Shown in pieces: positions 14,584-24,254 of a DNA stretch of 64,000 nucleotides (position 1 is its first letter; each line of letters starts with the position of its first letter). Made by a program: the position numbers and the translations under genes. The notes beneath the pieces are model-generated. The model did not search any database and was not told the DNA's origin. It saw only the letters and a program-made list of their open reading frames with translations. Source of the DNA: Ornithinimicrobium cerasi (GTDB lineage Bacteria; Actinomycetota; Actinomycetes; Actinomycetales; Dermatophilaceae); assembly GCF_003702705.1 (NCBI RefSeq), contig NZ_QZMN01000012.1, forward strand, positions 1-64,000, in the 5' to 3' direction.

Positions 14584-15084
14584 ATGACTGACATCACCAC
14601 CGACGTCGCGTCCGACGAGTTCGACGAGAACGCCGTCTCGGAGTACACGACCGAGTCCTCGACCACGACCGAGGCCTCCGCCCGCCCGACCGCCTCCGCC
14701 CCCGGCGCCGCCACCGGCCGACGCAAGCAGGCCGTGGCCCGCGTGCGCATCGTGCCCGGCACCGGCGCGTGGACCATCAACGGCCGCACCCTGGAGGAGT
14801 ACTTCCCCAACAAGGTGCACCAGCAGATCGTCAACGAGCCCCTGACCGTGCTGGAGCTGGACGGCGCCTACGACGTGCTCGTGCGCGTGCACGGCGGCGG
14901 CCCCTCCGGCCAGGCCGGTGCCGTCCGCCTCGGCGTGGCCCGGTCCCTGAACGGGGTCGACGAGGAGCTCAACCGCCCGGCCCTGAAGAAGGCCGGTCTG
15001 CTGACCCGGGACGCCCGCGTCCCCGAGCGCAAGAAGGCCGGCCTCAAGAAGGCCCGCAAGGCGCCGCAGTACAGCAAGCGCTGA
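14584..15084 (+). CDS. rpsI: 30S ribosomal protein S9
   Basis: A 166-residue small-subunit ribosomal protein. The conserved core starts at about residue 45 ([17 protein letters not shown]) and ends with the basic tail [12 protein letters not shown] that reaches the decoding centre. The first 45 residues are an acidic Ser/Thr-rich extension, common in actinobacterial S9. Follows rplM by 12 bp, with AGGAAC before the ATG, and ends at a strong terminator. Confidence 0.97.
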   Translation: MTDITTDVASDEFDENAVSEYTTESSTTTEASARPTASAPGAATGRRKQAVARVRIVPGTGAWTINGRTLEEYFPNKVHQQIVNEPLTVLELDGAYDVLVRVHGGGPSGQAGAVRLGVARSLNGVDEELNRPALKKAGLLTRDARVPERKKAGLKKARKAPQYSKR

Positions 15085-15116
15085 CCGCGCTCCTGCCGCC
15101 CCGGCAGGCAGAAGCA

Positions 15117-15157
15117 CCGACGGCCCGGTGGGAGCATCGCTCCCGCCGGGCCGTCGG
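15117..15157. terminator. Bidirectional terminator between rpsI and the subtilase gene
   Basis: A 19-bp stem (arms 15117-15135 and 15139-15157, one G:T wobble) with a 3-nt loop. It lies 32 bp after rpsI and 14 bp after the stop of the convergent protease gene, so it can serve both. Confidence 0.88.
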
Positions 15158-15171
15158 CGTCCGTCCGTCTC

Positions 15172-16893
15172 TCAGCGCAGGGACAGGTCGTCCACGAGGA
15201 AGGACGTCGCCAGGCTCGAGTCCTCGGTGCCGACCAGGCGCAGGGTCACCGTGCGGCCGGCGAAGGCGTCGAGGCTGACGCTGCGCTGGACGTAGCCGGA
15301 GGAGGCGTTGAGGTTGGACCACGTGCCCAGCGTGGTCGTGGTGCCGTTGCTGACGACCTGCACCGAGAAGCGGTCGTAGGCCGTGCTGCGGGTGGTCTCG
15401 GCCGTCACGACGCGCAGCCACAGGTCGAGCGTGGCCCCCGTCGAGGGGACCGTGAGCTGCTGGGTGAGCGACTCGGTGGTCGTGCGTCCCCACCCGCCGA
15501 ACCAGGCCTTGTTGACGCCGGTGCGGGCCGGGTAGCTGCCCGCGCCGATGACGCCCGTGTTGCCGGCCCACCCGGTCGCCCCGCTCTCGAAGCCGCCGTT
15601 GACGATGCCGGTGGGCACCGGCTCGGGCTCGGGCACGGTGCCGCCGCCGGTGAGCGCCGGGGTGTAGAGGAGGCGGTTCGGGGAGCCGCTGCCCAGGCTG
15701 GTCAGCCGACCGGTGGTGGCGCCGTTGACGATGGCCGAGGTGACCTGCGCGGGGCTCGCGGAGGGGTTGCCCTGCAGGTAGAGGGCGGCCGCGCCCGCCA
15801 CGTGCGGCGAGGCCATGGAGGTGCCGGAGATGGTGTTCGTCGCCGACGTGCTGGTGTACCACGCGGACGTGATCGAGCTGCCGGGCGCGAACAGGTCGAC
15901 GCACGAGCCGAAGTTGGAGAAGCTCGACCGGGCGTCGCTGCTCGTCGTCGAACCGACCGTGATCGCCGAGGCCGCCCGGGCGGGGGAGACGTTGCACGCG
16001 TTCTGGTTCTCGTTGCCGGCGGCGACGACGACGGTCACGCCCGCCGCCACCATCCGGTCCACCGCGGCGTCGGTCGTGGTGCTGGCCCCGCCACCCAGGC
16101 TCATGTTGGCCACGGCGGGGCGGACGGCGTTGCGGGCGACCCAGTCCATCCCGGCCACCACCCCGGAGTTGGTGCCGCTCCCGTTGCAGCCGAGGACCCG
16201 CACCGGGACGAGCGTGGTCTGCTTGGCGACGCCGTACCTCGTGCCGCCCACGGTGCCGGCGACGTGCGTGCCGTGGCCGTTGCAGTCCGTGGTGCCCCGG
16301 CCGTCGTTGATCGCGGTGTAGCCCGCCGCGGTACGCCCGGTGAGCTCGGTGTGGCTGGTGAGGATGCCGGTGTCGATCACGTAGCTGCGGACCCCCTGAC
16401 CGGTCGCGTCGTAGGTGTAGGTCCCGCTCAACGGACGGTCCCGCTGGTCGATCCGGTCCAGGCCCCACGTCGCGCCGGTCTGCGTGGCGTCGAGGGACAC
16501 CACCGTGTCGGGCTCGACCCAGGCGACGTCGGGGTCGGCCCGCAGCTCGGCCAGCTGGGCCGGGGTGAGGGTGGCGGCATAGCCCCCCAGCGCGGTGTAG
16601 GCGTGGGAGACGCCGATGCCCCGGCCGCGAGCCTGGGCCACCTTGCGCTCGGTGGCCGCGCGGACCGCCTCACGGGCCCGCTCCGAGCCACGCTCGCCCG
16701 GCCCCGCCTTGCCGGTCGCGGGCGCGTCGAGCATGACGAGGTAGCGACCCTCCACCACCTGTGCCGACGCGACCTCCAGCAGGGGGGCCTTCGCGTCGGG
16801 CGGCCCCTGCGCGGCGACCCCCGGAGCCGCGAGTCCGAGGGCGAGGGTGAGCCCGGTGAGGGCGGCGAGCGTGCGGCGGCGGGTGTGGGTCAT
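15172..16893 (-). CDS. Secreted S8 subtilisin-like serine protease
   Basis: A 573-residue exported protease. Signal peptide (1-28, ending GVAAQ), an I9 inhibitor-type propeptide (about 48-128, from [10 protein letters not shown] to WVEPDTVV), a subtilase domain with Asp174 (VIDTG), His207 (GHGTHVAG) and Ser359 ([11 protein letters not shown]), and a C-terminal beta-rich domain (about 430-573, [11 protein letters not shown]) resembling carbohydrate-binding or P-like domains. The ATG at 16893 has GGAAGG upstream and gives a proper signal peptide; the open frame runs further upstream but that part is not protein-like. Closest style: actinobacterial aqualysin/proteinase K-type enzymes. Role: extracellular protein digestion. 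Confidence 0.93.
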   Translation of the reverse strand: MTHTRRRTLAALTGLTLALGLAAPGVAAQGPPDAKAPLLEVASAQVVEGRYLVMLDAPATGKAGPGERGSERAREAVRAATERKVAQARGRGIGVSHAYTALGGYAATLTPAQLAELRADPDVAWVEPDTVVSLDATQTGATWGLDRIDQRDRPLSGTYTYDATGQGVRSYVIDTGILTSHTELTGRTAAGYTAINDGRGTTDCNGHGTHVAGTVGGTRYGVAKQTTLVPVRVLGCNGSGTNSGVVAGMDWVARNAVRPAVANMSLGGGASTTTDAAVDRMVAAGVTVVVAAGNENQNACNVSPARAASAITVGSTTSSDARSSFSNFGSCVDLFAPGSSITSAWYTSTSATNTISGTSMASPHVAGAAALYLQGNPSASPAQVTSAIVNGATTGRLTSLGSGSPNRLLYTPALTGGGTVPEPEPVPTGIVNGGFESGATGWAGNTGVIGAGSYPARTGVNKAWFGGWGRTTTESLTQQLTVPSTGATLDLWLRVVTAETTRSTAYDRFSVQVVSNGTTTTLGTWSNLNASSGYVQRSVSLDAFAGRTVTLRLVGTEDSSLATSFLVDDLSLR

Positions 16894-17134
16894 GGCGTGC
16901 CTTCCAAGGTGGGTGGGCACCGCGCCGGTGCGGTGCATCCCGTATCGTGCGCCTCCCCCTTGACGTCGCGACAGCCCCCGAGGGGCCCGTTGGGCAAACC
17001 TGTACCGAAAAATGACCGAGCCTTGACCGATCCGTGGGACCACCTTGACCGGCACCCCCTGCGGGAGCGGTGGGGCATACTGTCGGACTGTCCCGCCGAG
17101 CGGCGGGCGACCTCGACATCCGGGAACAGGACAC

Positions 17135-18481
17135 ATGGCACGACTCTTCGGCACGGACGGCGTGCGCGGCCTCGCCAACAAGGACATCACCGCCGAGCTG
17201 GCTCTCGACCTGTCGGTGGCGGTGGCCCACGAGCTGGGCGGGCAGGGCCTCTTCGGCGGGCGCCGCGCCACGGCCGTGGTCGGGCGTGACCCCCGCGCCT
17301 CCGGGGAGTTCCTCGCGATGGCGGTGATGGCCGGTCTGGCCTCGGCGGGGGTGGACGTCCTCGACGCGGGCGTCCTGCCGACCCCGGCCATCGCCTACCT
17401 GACCCAGCGGATGAACGCGGAGATGGGGGCCATGCTCTCCGCCTCCCACAACGCGATGCCGGACAACGGGCTGAAGTTCTTCGAACGGGGCGGTCACAAG
17501 CTCGCCGACGACCTCGAGGACCGCATCTCCGAGCGCGTCGGCGTGACCTGGGAACGGCCCACCGGGGCGGCGGTCGGCCGGATCCGTCCGTTCCAGCGGG
17601 GTGCGGAGTTCTACATCGAGCACCTGCTGCAGGCGGTCCCCGGCCGGCTGGACGGGCTGCACGTGGTCCTCGACGCCGCGCACGGTGCCGCCTCCGCGGT
17701 CGGTCCGGAGGTCTTCCGCAGCGCCGGGGCCACCGTCGACGTCATCGGCGGCGAGCCGGACGGGCTCAACATCAACGACGGCTACGGCTCGACCCATCTC
17801 GCTCAGCTCCAGGAGGCGGTCCGGCTGCGCGGGGCCGACATGGGGGTCGCCTTCGACGGTGACGCCGACCGCTGCCTGGCGGTGGACGCCGACGGCTCCC
17901 AGGTCGACGGTGACCAGATCATGGCCATCCTCGCGCTGTCGATGCGCGAGCGGGGCACCCTGACCGACGACACCCTGGTCGCCACCGTGATGAGCAACCT
18001 CGGGCTGATCCAGGCGATGGAGCGCGAGGGGATCACCGTCGTGCAGACGGCGGTGGGCGACCGCTACGTGCTCGAGGAGATGCGGGCCCACGGCTACTCC
18101 CTCGGCGGCGAGCAGTCCGGCCACGTCATCATGCTGGAGCACGGCACCACCGGTGACGGGGTGCTCACGGCGCTCTCCCTGGCGCAGCGCGTCGTCTCCT
18201 CCGGCACCCCCCTCGGGGAGCTGGCCGCCGTGATGAACCGGCTGCCGCAGGTGCTCGTCAACGTCCGGGACGTCGACAAGGACCGGGTGGGCACCGACGA
18301 CGTGGTCCAGGCGCAGGTCGCCGCGGTCAGCAGAGAGCTGGGCTCCCAGGGCCGGGTGCTGCTGCGCAAGTCCGGCACCGAGCCGCTGGTGCGGGTGATG
18401 GTGGAGGCCGACGCGCAGGAGCGCGCCCAGGGGTATGCCGACCGCCTCGCCTCGGTCGTCCGCGAACGACTGGCCCTCTGA
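17135..18481 (+). CDS. glmM: Phosphoglucosamine mutase
   Basis: A 448-residue enzyme that converts glucosamine-6-phosphate to glucosamine-1-phosphate for UDP-GlcNAc and peptidoglycan synthesis. Family marks: [10 protein letters not shown] at the N-terminus, active-site Ser104 in SASHN, the metal loop FDGDADRC, the sugar loop GGEQSGH, and the phosphate-binding [12 protein letters not shown]. Length is typical. ATG 17135 is chosen because it starts exactly at the conserved [10 protein letters not shown]. Genomic position near rplM-rpsI is the common actinobacterial order. Confidence 0.97.
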   Translation: MARLFGTDGVRGLANKDITAELALDLSVAVAHELGGQGLFGGRRATAVVGRDPRASGEFLAMAVMAGLASAGVDVLDAGVLPTPAIAYLTQRMNAEMGAMLSASHNAMPDNGLKFFERGGHKLADDLEDRISERVGVTWERPTGAAVGRIRPFQRGAEFYIEHLLQAVPGRLDGLHVVLDAAHGAASAVGPEVFRSAGATVDVIGGEPDGLNINDGYGSTHLAQLQEAVRLRGADMGVAFDGDADRCLAVDADGSQVDGDQIMAILALSMRERGTLTDDTLVATVMSNLGLIQAMEREGITVVQTAVGDRYVLEEMRAHGYSLGGEQSGHVIMLEHGTTGDGVLTALSLAQRVVSSGTPLGELAAVMNRLPQVLVNVRDVDKDRVGTDDVVQAQVAAVSRELGSQGRVLLRKSGTEPLVRVMVEADAQERAQGYADRLASVVRERLAL

Positions 18482-18498
18482 GGGACCGGCCGCCGAGT

Positions 18499-18517
18499 CG
18501 CCCGCCGTCGGCGGGCG
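18499..18517. terminator. Hairpin between convergent glmM and MauE-fusion gene
   Basis: CGCCCGC (18499-18505), five-base loop, GCGGGCG (18511-18517). It lies 18 bp after the glmM stop and 8 bp after the stop of the convergent gene. Compact GC stem without T tract; a shared terminator is likely. Confidence 0.6.
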
Positions 18518-18524
18518 GCCGCCC

Positions 18525-19571
18525 TCAGGCCGGCGCGTCGGCCGGGTGGGTCGCGTCGGCCAGCTCGGCCTCGACGTCGGCGACGAACTCCTCGAGGGCG
18601 GCGACGCCGTTCACCGGACCGCCGGCCAGGAGGCCGTCGGCGCCGAGCAGCACCGCGGCGGGGCTCACCCCGGCCCCCAGCGCGTCGTAGACGACGGCGC
18701 CCGGGTCCCACCACACGCCGTCGAGGTCCTGCAGGCGGGGCTCGTCCCAGGGGCGCAGCGTGTGAACCAGCTGCACGTCCAGCTGCGGCAGGCGCTCGCG
18801 CCACGACGCGAGCCGCTCGACCGCCTCCATCGTGCTCCCGCACCAGCAGTTGGCCAGGACCAGCAGCTGCGCGCGCTCCCGCGCCAGCGAGTGCAGGGTC
18901 CGGACCTCCAGATCACGGGAGAGGAGCACACCCCGCGGGATCGGGGACCGCACGTAGTCAGCCTCGGCCTGCGGTGCGTCGTCGGTGACGGCGGAGGTCG
19001 TCGTCCGGTCGCGAGCCCGGTCACGACGACCGCGGCCCCTCGGTGCGGCGCCGCCCGGGCCGCCCAGGACGAGGACGGCCACGACCGCCAGGGCGACCGA
19101 CAGGCCCAGCCACAGCCAGTCCCCGAGGTCGTAGCGAGCCACGAGCGCACCCGCCGCGTCGCCGCCGACGGCCACCGCCGCGGCCACCAGGGCCAGCGCC
19201 AGGAGCAGGGCGTTGCGGCCGACGGTCCGCCCGGTGATCCGGTGGTCGCCGACCCGGCCGAAGCACCCGCACGTCGGCCGCGGGTCGAAGGTCATCGCGC
19301 GGGCGACGACCACGAGGAAGGCTGTGAACAGGCCGAGGGAGAGCGCCGCGCCCACGGCATACGTCAGGCGCCAGGGGGTGAGCAGCAGCGCCGCGGTGGC
19401 CAGCTCGAGGACGGGCAGGGTGCGCGGCACCAGACGGTGGCCGAGGAACCCCGGCAGGCGCAGCAGCCGGATCATGCTGGCGGTCGAGCCGGGGTCGCCG
19501 AGCTTGGCGACCCCGCTGAGCAGCAGCACGGCGGCCAGCGTCAGCGGCGCCAGGGAGAGGGCGGTGTGCAT
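18525..19571 (-). CDS. MauE/DoxX-type membrane protein fused to a thioredoxin-like domain
   Basis: 348 residues in two parts. Residues 1-170 form a four- to five-helix membrane unit like MauE/DoxX (LLLSGVAKLGDP, CGCFGR at the cytosolic edge, WLGLSVALAVVAVLVL). Residues about 195-340 look like a thioredoxin-fold domain with a CWCGS motif in the position of the redox CXXC. MauE proteins support disulfide chemistry in periplasmic enzymes, so an extracytoplasmic thiol-redox role is plausible; the partner is unknown. On the coding strand TACCCT lies 7 nt before the ATG, suggesting a leaderless mRNA. Confidence 0.75.
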   Translation of the reverse strand: MHTALSLAPLTLAAVLLLSGVAKLGDPGSTASMIRLLRLPGFLGHRLVPRTLPVLELATAALLLTPWRLTYAVGAALSLGLFTAFLVVVARAMTFDPRPTCGCFGRVGDHRITGRTVGRNALLLALALVAAAVAVGGDAAGALVARYDLGDWLWLGLSVALAVVAVLVLGGPGGAAPRGRGRRDRARDRTTTSAVTDDAPQAEADYVRSPIPRGVLLSRDLEVRTLHSLARERAQLLVLANCWCGSTMEAVERLASWRERLPQLDVQLVHTLRPWDEPRLQDLDGVWWDPGAVVYDALGAGVSPAAVLLGADGLLAGGPVNGVAALEEFVADVEAELADATHPADAPA

Positions 19572-19584
19572 GATCCCCAGGGTA
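19572..19584 (-). promoter_or_regulatory. Leaderless -10 element of the MauE-fusion gene
   Basis: TACCCT on the minus strand (19584-19579) stands 7 nt before the ATG at 19571, the same arrangement as at several other genes in the window. Confidence 0.45.
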
Positions 19585-19602
19585 CGGAACCGGGAGGGGG
19601 TC

Positions 19603-20115
19603 TCAGACGAGCTGGTCGAGCAGACCGGTGTCCACGTCGTAGAGGAAGCCGCCGACCTGGGCGCGGTCCCGGACGAGGGGATGGCTGGTCACCCGGTGCA
19701 CGTCCTCGACGAGGGCGGCGTGCTGGTCGGGGACGACGTGGAAGTGCTGCCACCAGGCGTCCTGGCCGGAGAGCTCGCTGATGCGCTCCCGCAGCTCGTT
19801 CTCGGAGAAACGGGTCATCGCGCAGCGCGTGTGCGGGACGACCAGCACCCGCCGGACGTTGAGCAGGTGCACCGCGAGCACGATCGCCTCCAGCGCGGCG
19901 TCGGTGACGCGACCGCCGGGGTTGCGGAAGATCTTGGCGTCGCCGTGGGTCAGCCCGAGCATCTGCAGCGGCTCGATGCGCGAGTCCATGCAGGTGACGA
20001 TGGCCACGCCCGCGCGGGCGATGCCGTCGAAGCCCTTCAGGTCGTGCTGCTGGGCGTAGCGGGAGTTGGCCGCGAGGAGGTCCGCGAAGGCCTCCGGGTC
20101 GGTCGCTGCGGTCAT
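19603..20115 (-). CDS. Beta-class carbonic anhydrase
   Basis: A 170-residue zinc enzyme for CO2/bicarbonate interconversion. Zinc ligands Cys42 (TCMDSR, with the Asp44-Arg46 dyad), His95 and Cys98 (HTRC) are all present, with GDAKIFRNPGGRV between them. The short length and motif spacing match the small actinobacterial type such as Rv1284 of Mycobacterium. ATG 20115 has GAGAGGGG upstream and is preferred over an upstream in-frame ATG. Likely cytoplasmic, supplying bicarbonate to carboxylases. Confidence 0.92.
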   Translation of the reverse strand: MTAATDPEAFADLLAANSRYAQQHDLKGFDGIARAGVAIVTCMDSRIEPLQMLGLTHGDAKIFRNPGGRVTDAALEAIVLAVHLLNVRRVLVVPHTRCAMTRFSENELRERISELSGQDAWWQHFHVVPDQHAALVEDVHRVTSHPLVRDRAQVGGFLYDVDTGLLDQLV

Positions 20116-20185
20116 GGCGACCCCTCTCTGACGGGGACGGACGTCGGGCATGGGCCGAGGATAGTCCGCGGCGGGAGCGTCCCAC

Positions 20186-20191
20186 TACGCT
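20186..20191 (+). promoter_or_regulatory. Leaderless -10 element of the AMACR gene
   Basis: TACGCT, 6 nt upstream of the GTG at 20198. No ribosome site is visible between, which fits a leaderless transcript starting at the GTG. Confidence 0.5.
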
Positions 20192-20197
20192 CGGGCC

Positions 20198-21259
20198 GTG
20201 GGTATGACGACGCGCCCCGGCGGCGGTCCCCTCGCCGGCGTGCGGGTGGTCGAGCTGCAGGGTCTGGGACCGGTGCCGCACGCCGCGATGATGCTGGCGG
20301 ACCTCGGGGCGGAGGTGGTGCTGGTGGCCCGGCCGGGCGGCCCGGGTCTGTCGCTGGGCGAGCCGGAGGACGACCTCCTGCTGCGGGGTCGGGCACGCAC
20401 GGTGGCCGTGGACCTGCGGTCCGCCGACGGCGCTGCGCAGGTGCTCGACCTCGTGGCCGACGCCGACGTCCTGCTGGAGGGGCTGCGACCGGGGGTCACG
20501 GAGCGCCTGGGCGTGGGACCCGAGGCGTGTCTCGGCCGCAACCCGGGGCTGGTCTACGTCCGGGTCACCGGCTGGGGGCAGGAGGGTCCGTGGTCCGGGC
20601 ACGTGGGCCACGACCTCAACTACCTCGGGCTCACCGGGGCGCTGCACGCGATCGGACCGGCCGACCGCCCCCCGCCCCCGCCGCTCAACCTCGTCGGCGA
20701 CTTCGGCGGGGGGTCCATGCTGGCCGTGGTCGGGGCGCTCGCCGCCCTCGTGGGCCGAGCCGCGACGGGGCGCGGGCAGGTGGTCGACGCCGCGATGGTG
20801 GACGGCACGGCACTGCTGTCGCAGATGGCCCTGTCCATGCTCGGCAGCGGGCTGGGGACCCTGCGGCGGGAGGCGAACCTCCTCGACGGCGGTGCCCCGT
20901 TCTACCGCACCTACACCTGCGCGGACGGCAGGTATATAGCCGTGGCCGCGCTCGAGGAACCGTTCTGGCAGGCGCTGCTGACGGGGCTGGGGGAGCAGGG
21001 CCGCGGCCTGCCGGACCGCGCGGACCGCTCGGCGTGGCCGCGCCTGCACGCGAGGCTGGAGGCCATCTTCGCGACCCGCGACCGGGACGACTGGTGCGCC
21101 CGGCTCGCAGGCACCGACGCCTGCGTCACACCGGTGCTGACCTTCGCCGAGGCGGCAGGGCACCCGCACCTGCGGGCGCGGGGCACCTACGTGGAGCGGG
21201 ACGGCACGCTGCAGGCCGCTCCCGCGCCGAGGTTCAGCCCCGGCCCGACCCCTCGGTGA
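20198..21259 (+). CDS. CaiB/BaiF-family alpha-methylacyl-CoA racemase
   Basis: 353 residues of the class III CoA-transferase fold. Residues around GHDLNYLGLTGALHAIG (His138) and NLVGDFGGGSM (Asp168) match the catalytic region of bacterial alpha-methylacyl-CoA racemase (MCR of Mycobacterium), which epimerises 2-methyl-branched acyl-CoAs so beta-oxidation can proceed. The DGT motif near 200 is also present. GTG 20198 is chosen on the leaderless signal; an ATG two codons later is possible. The 3' end overlaps the convergent PfkB kinase gene by 26 bp. Formyl- or other CoA-transferase activity is a less likely alternative. Confidence 0.85.
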   Translation: MGMTTRPGGGPLAGVRVVELQGLGPVPHAAMMLADLGAEVVLVARPGGPGLSLGEPEDDLLLRGRARTVAVDLRSADGAAQVLDLVADADVLLEGLRPGVTERLGVGPEACLGRNPGLVYVRVTGWGQEGPWSGHVGHDLNYLGLTGALHAIGPADRPPPPPLNLVGDFGGGSMLAVVGALAALVGRAATGRGQVVDAAMVDGTALLSQMALSMLGSGLGTLRREANLLDGGAPFYRTYTCADGRYIAVAALEEPFWQALLTGLGEQGRGLPDRADRSAWPRLHARLEAIFATRDRDDWCARLAGTDACVTPVLTFAEAAGHPHLRARGTYVERDGTLQAAPAPRFSPGPTPR

Positions 21260-22199
21260 GGTCGGTGCGCGTCGGCGCCGCCGCGCCCGCCCGGGCGACG
21301 GTCCAGGACGCGCAGGCCACCGCACGGCGCAGGGCCTCCTCGACGTCGGCGAGGTCGGCGGCTCGCAGCCGCTCGCGGGCCTGGGCGGAGCCGAGCAACC
21401 CGGCGTCGAGCAGCCCGCTGAGCAGGCCCGCCATGAACGAGTCTCCCGCCCCGACCGTGTCGACGACGTCCACGGCCACGGCCTGCAGCTCGACCGTCCG
21501 GTCGCGGGCCGGCAGGTGCACGACGGCGCCGTCGCCGCCCCGGGTCACGACGACGAGCTCCGGGCCCAGCCGCCCCCAGAGGCGCACGACCTCCTCGACG
21601 GGAGCGTCGTCATACAGCCACTGGACGTCCTCGGAGGAGGCCTTGACGACGTCGCTGCGCCCGATGCACTCCTCGATCCGGGAGCGCACCGCGTGCGGCT
21701 CACCCATGATCGTCGGCCGGCAGTTGGGGTCGTAGGAGACGGTGGCCGTGGCCCGCGCGAGCGACATCAGCTCGAGCACACCGGTCGCGCCCGGCTCCAG
21801 GGTGGCGGCGACCGAGCCGGTGTGGACGTGGCCGATCCCGGTGAGGTCCTGCGGCCCGACCCGCCAGGTGAGGTCGAAGTCGTAGGTCGCCACCCCCTCG
21901 CCGTCCAGGTGGGCGGTGGCGGTGGACGTCCGGGGAGCGTCGGTGGAGCCCTCGGTGAGCACGACGTCGGCGTCGAGGAGGTGCTCGCGGACGCGGGCGC
22001 CGTGCTCGTCGTCGCCCAGGTGTGCGGTGAGGCGGCTGTCGTGGTCGAGTGCGGCGAGCCCGACGGCCACGTTGGCGGGCGAGCCGCCGACGTGCGAGGT
22101 GGCCGGTCCGCCGCCGTGGGGGAGGACGACGTCGACGAGCGCCTCGCCGACGGTCAGGACGGAGGTGTGGTGGGCCTCGAGAGCCGTCCGGCTGGTCAC
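21234..22199 (-). CDS. PfkB-family sugar kinase (fructokinase-like)
   Basis: 321 residues of the ribokinase/PfkB superfamily. It shows the N-terminal GEALVD, sugar-site GGSPANVAVGLAAL, and C-terminal signature DTVGAGDSFMAGLLSGLL with the catalytic Asp and anion hole. Fructose is the commonest substrate for this sequence type but ribose or other sugars cannot be excluded. It starts 7 bp after glpX, so the two are an operon linking a sugar kinase with gluconeogenic fructose-1,6-bisphosphatase. Overlaps the convergent racemase gene at the 3' end. Confidence 0.85.
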   Translation of the reverse strand: MTSRTALEAHHTSVLTVGEALVDVVLPHGGGPATSHVGGSPANVAVGLAALDHDSRLTAHLGDDEHGARVREHLLDADVVLTEGSTDAPRTSTATAHLDGEGVATYDFDLTWRVGPQDLTGIGHVHTGSVAATLEPGATGVLELMSLARATATVSYDPNCRPTIMGEPHAVRSRIEECIGRSDVVKASSEDVQWLYDDAPVEEVVRLWGRLGPELVVVTRGGDGAVVHLPARDRTVELQAVAVDVVDTVGAGDSFMAGLLSGLLDAGLLGSAQARERLRAADLADVEEALRRAVACASWTVARAGAAAPTRTDLTEGSGRG

Positions 22200-22206
22200 G
22201 GCACGG

Positions 22207-23238
22207 TCACCGCTGGGCGTCGGGGGAGAACGCGTCCGAGATCTCGGCCACCTTGTCGAGCCGGTGGTGGGAGATGATCTCGCGGATCGTGCCGGACTTG
22301 GAGCGCATGACCAGCGAGTTGGTGACCGCGGTGCCGGACCCGTAGCGGACGCCGTTGAGCAGCTCGCCCGTGGTGATCCCGGTGGCCACGAAGAAGCAGT
22401 TGTTGCTGGTCACGAGGTCCTCGGTGGTCAGGACGCGGTCGAGGTCGTGCCCGGCGTCGAGAGCCTTCTGTCGCTCCTCGTCGTCCTTGGGCCACAGCTT
22501 GCCCTGGATCACCCCGCCCATGGCCCGCATGGCGCACGCGGTGATGATCCCCTCCGGGGTGCCGCCGATGCCGATCAGCATGTCGACGGAGGAGTCCTCC
22601 CGGGCCGCGGCGATGGCGGCCGCGACGTCGCCGTCGGTGATGAAGCGCAGCCTCGCCCCGGCCTCGCGGACCTCCCGGACGTACTGCTCGTGCCGGGGGC
22701 GGTCCAGCATGATGACCGTCAGGTCGTCGATGTAGCGCTTCTTGGTCTTGGCGATCCGGCGCAGGTTCTCCTTGATGGGCAGGCGGATGTCCACCCGGTC
22801 GGCCACGTCGGGGCCGACGACGAGCTTGTCCATGTAGAACACGGCGGAGGGGTCGTACATGGTGCCGCGCTCGGACACCGCCATCACCGCGATGGAGTTG
22901 TCCATCCCCTTGGCGGTCGGGGTCGTGCCGTCGATCGGGTCGACGGCGACGTCGACCTGGGGGCCCGTCCCATCACCGACGCTCTCGCCGTTGAAGAGCA
23001 TGGGCGCCTCGTCCTTCTCGCCCTCGCCGATGACGACGATGCCGTCCATGGTGACCGAGGAGATGACCTTGCGCATCGCCTCGACGGCGGCGTTGTCCGC
23101 GAGGATCTTCTCGCCACGGCCCACCCACCGGCCGGCGGCCAGGGCGGCGGCCTCGGTGACGCGGACCAGCTCCATCGCCAGGTTGCGGTCCGGGATCACC
23201 TGAGGGGTGTCTGGGCGGGCAGTCCTGTCAGTGGTCAT
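22207..23238 (-). CDS. glpX: Class II fructose-1,6-bisphosphatase
   Basis: 343 residues. Converts fructose-1,6-bisphosphate to fructose-6-phosphate in gluconeogenesis; this GlpX type is the only FBPase in most actinobacteria. Motifs: [11 protein letters not shown], metal site [13 protein letters not shown], and the IGIGGTPEG and [10 protein letters not shown] segments. ATG 23238 has AAGGAG seven bases upstream. The frame stays open far upstream but that region is not conserved protein. Followed by the PfkB kinase in the same operon. Confidence 0.96.
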   Translation of the reverse strand: MTTDRTARPDTPQVIPDRNLAMELVRVTEAAALAAGRWVGRGEKILADNAAVEAMRKVISSVTMDGIVVIGEGEKDEAPMLFNGESVGDGTGPQVDVAVDPIDGTTPTAKGMDNSIAVMAVSERGTMYDPSAVFYMDKLVVGPDVADRVDIRLPIKENLRRIAKTKKRYIDDLTVIMLDRPRHEQYVREVREAGARLRFITDGDVAAAIAAAREDSSVDMLIGIGGTPEGIITACAMRAMGGVIQGKLWPKDDEERQKALDAGHDLDRVLTTEDLVTSNNCFFVATGITTGELLNGVRYGSGTAVTNSLVMRSKSGTIREIISHHRLDKVAEISDAFSPDAQR

Positions 23239-23328
23239 GCGGACTCCTTCGTCGGCGAGGCGCGTGATGCCGTGCCAGCCTAGCGGTCGGGGGTCGGGGC
23301 GTGGCCCTCCGGATGGGAGGATGGAGGG

Positions 23329-23976
23329 GTGACCACCGAGCGTCCCGAGACCACGTCCAGCGCGCCCGCGGGCGACCCCCCGGGGGGCGCCGCGGGCGTC
23401 ACCCCCGGTGCGGCCCCCGCGGACCGTCGCCGCAGGCGGCTGGCCAGCTACTCCGTCCAGAACATGGTCTGGTCGACCCTCGCCGTCGGGGTGGTCGTGC
23501 TCGCCTGGTGGGCCCTGACCCTCAACCCCGAGGAGTCCCAGCGCCGCCCCCCTGAGGTCACCCAGACCGCCGCCTACGTCGTGGAGCAGGCGCCCTGGCC
23601 GGTGTGGGTCCCGGAGCCCGGGGAGGAGTGGGTCCCGACCGTGGTGTCCTACGACCCGCTCGAGGGCGTGCAGACGTGGCACATCAGCTACACCTCGCCG
23701 CAGGGGGAGTATGTCGCGCTGCACCAGGCCGCCGACGTCACCGACGCGTGGCTGGCCGCGGTGCTCGGCGACTCGGCACCGGCGGGGGAGGCGGAGCTGG
23801 AGGGGCCCGGTGGCGCCGCGACGTGGCAGGCCTGGGAGGGCTCGCCCGGGAGCAACGCCGAGCGCGCCTATCTCCTTGGGCCGGAGGACACCGGTGGGAG
23901 CACGGCCGTGGTGCACGGCACGGCCACGGAGGAGGAGATCCGGCAGTTCCTGGACGTCGTCGAGGCCCGGGACTAG
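23329..23976 (+). CDS. DUF4245 membrane-anchored protein
   Basis: 215 residues. A Pro/Ala-rich N-terminus, one transmembrane helix (about 46-65, [17 protein letters not shown]), then an extracytoplasmic domain starting near [11 protein letters not shown], as in the actinobacterial DUF4245 family. Function unknown. Position between glpX and xseB is the usual one in actinobacteria. GTG 23329 follows GGGAGGATGGAGG. The stop overlaps the convergent xseB stop by 4 bp. Confidence 0.85.
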   Translation: MTTERPETTSSAPAGDPPGGAAGVTPGAAPADRRRRRLASYSVQNMVWSTLAVGVVVLAWWALTLNPEESQRRPPEVTQTAAYVVEQAPWPVWVPEPGEEWVPTVVSYDPLEGVQTWHISYTSPQGEYVALHQAADVTDAWLAAVLGDSAPAGEAELEGPGGAATWQAWEGSPGSNAERAYLLGPEDTGGSTAVVHGTATEEEIRQFLDVVEARD

Positions 23977-24254
23977 GCGGGCGCACCGCCCTCCGGCTCG
24001 TCCTCGGCGTCGGCCGCGGGGGAGCCGCCGTCCTCGCCCGTGGCCCGGTCCAGGGTTGCCTGAGCGGCGTCCAGCTTGGCCTGGCAGTGCGCCGCGAGCG
24101 CCTCGCCCCGTTCCCACAGGAGCATGGACTCCTCGAGAGGGACCTGGCCGGACTCGATCCGGGCCACCAGCCCCACCAGCTCGTCCCGGGCCTGCTCGTA
24201 GCTCAGGCCGGCCACGGGCACCGTCTCGTCCTGGGGCGGGGTCGTCTGGCTCAT
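23973..24254 (-). CDS. xseB: Exodeoxyribonuclease VII small subunit
   Basis: 93 residues. The core [45 protein letters not shown] is the XseB helical hairpin that binds the large subunit; the acidic tail is variable. Its ATG overlaps the xseA stop (ATGA), so both subunits are translationally coupled. The complex degrades single-stranded DNA to oligonucleotides and has roles in repair. Confidence 0.94.
   Translation of the reverse strand: MSQTTPPQDETVPVAGLSYEQARDELVGLVARIESGQVPLEESMLLWERGEALAAHCQAKLDAAQATLDRATGEDGGSPAADAEDEPEGGAPA

Noticed and set aside
17023..17081. glmM promoter from TTGACC with CATACT
   Set aside because: The available TTGACC hexamers are 25 bp or more from the only -10-like sequence; spacing is not acceptable.
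16894..17391. N-terminal extension of the subtilase to 739 residues
   Set aside because: The extension overlaps glmM on the other strand, is Arg/Pro-rich, and would bury the signal peptide that begins at 16893.
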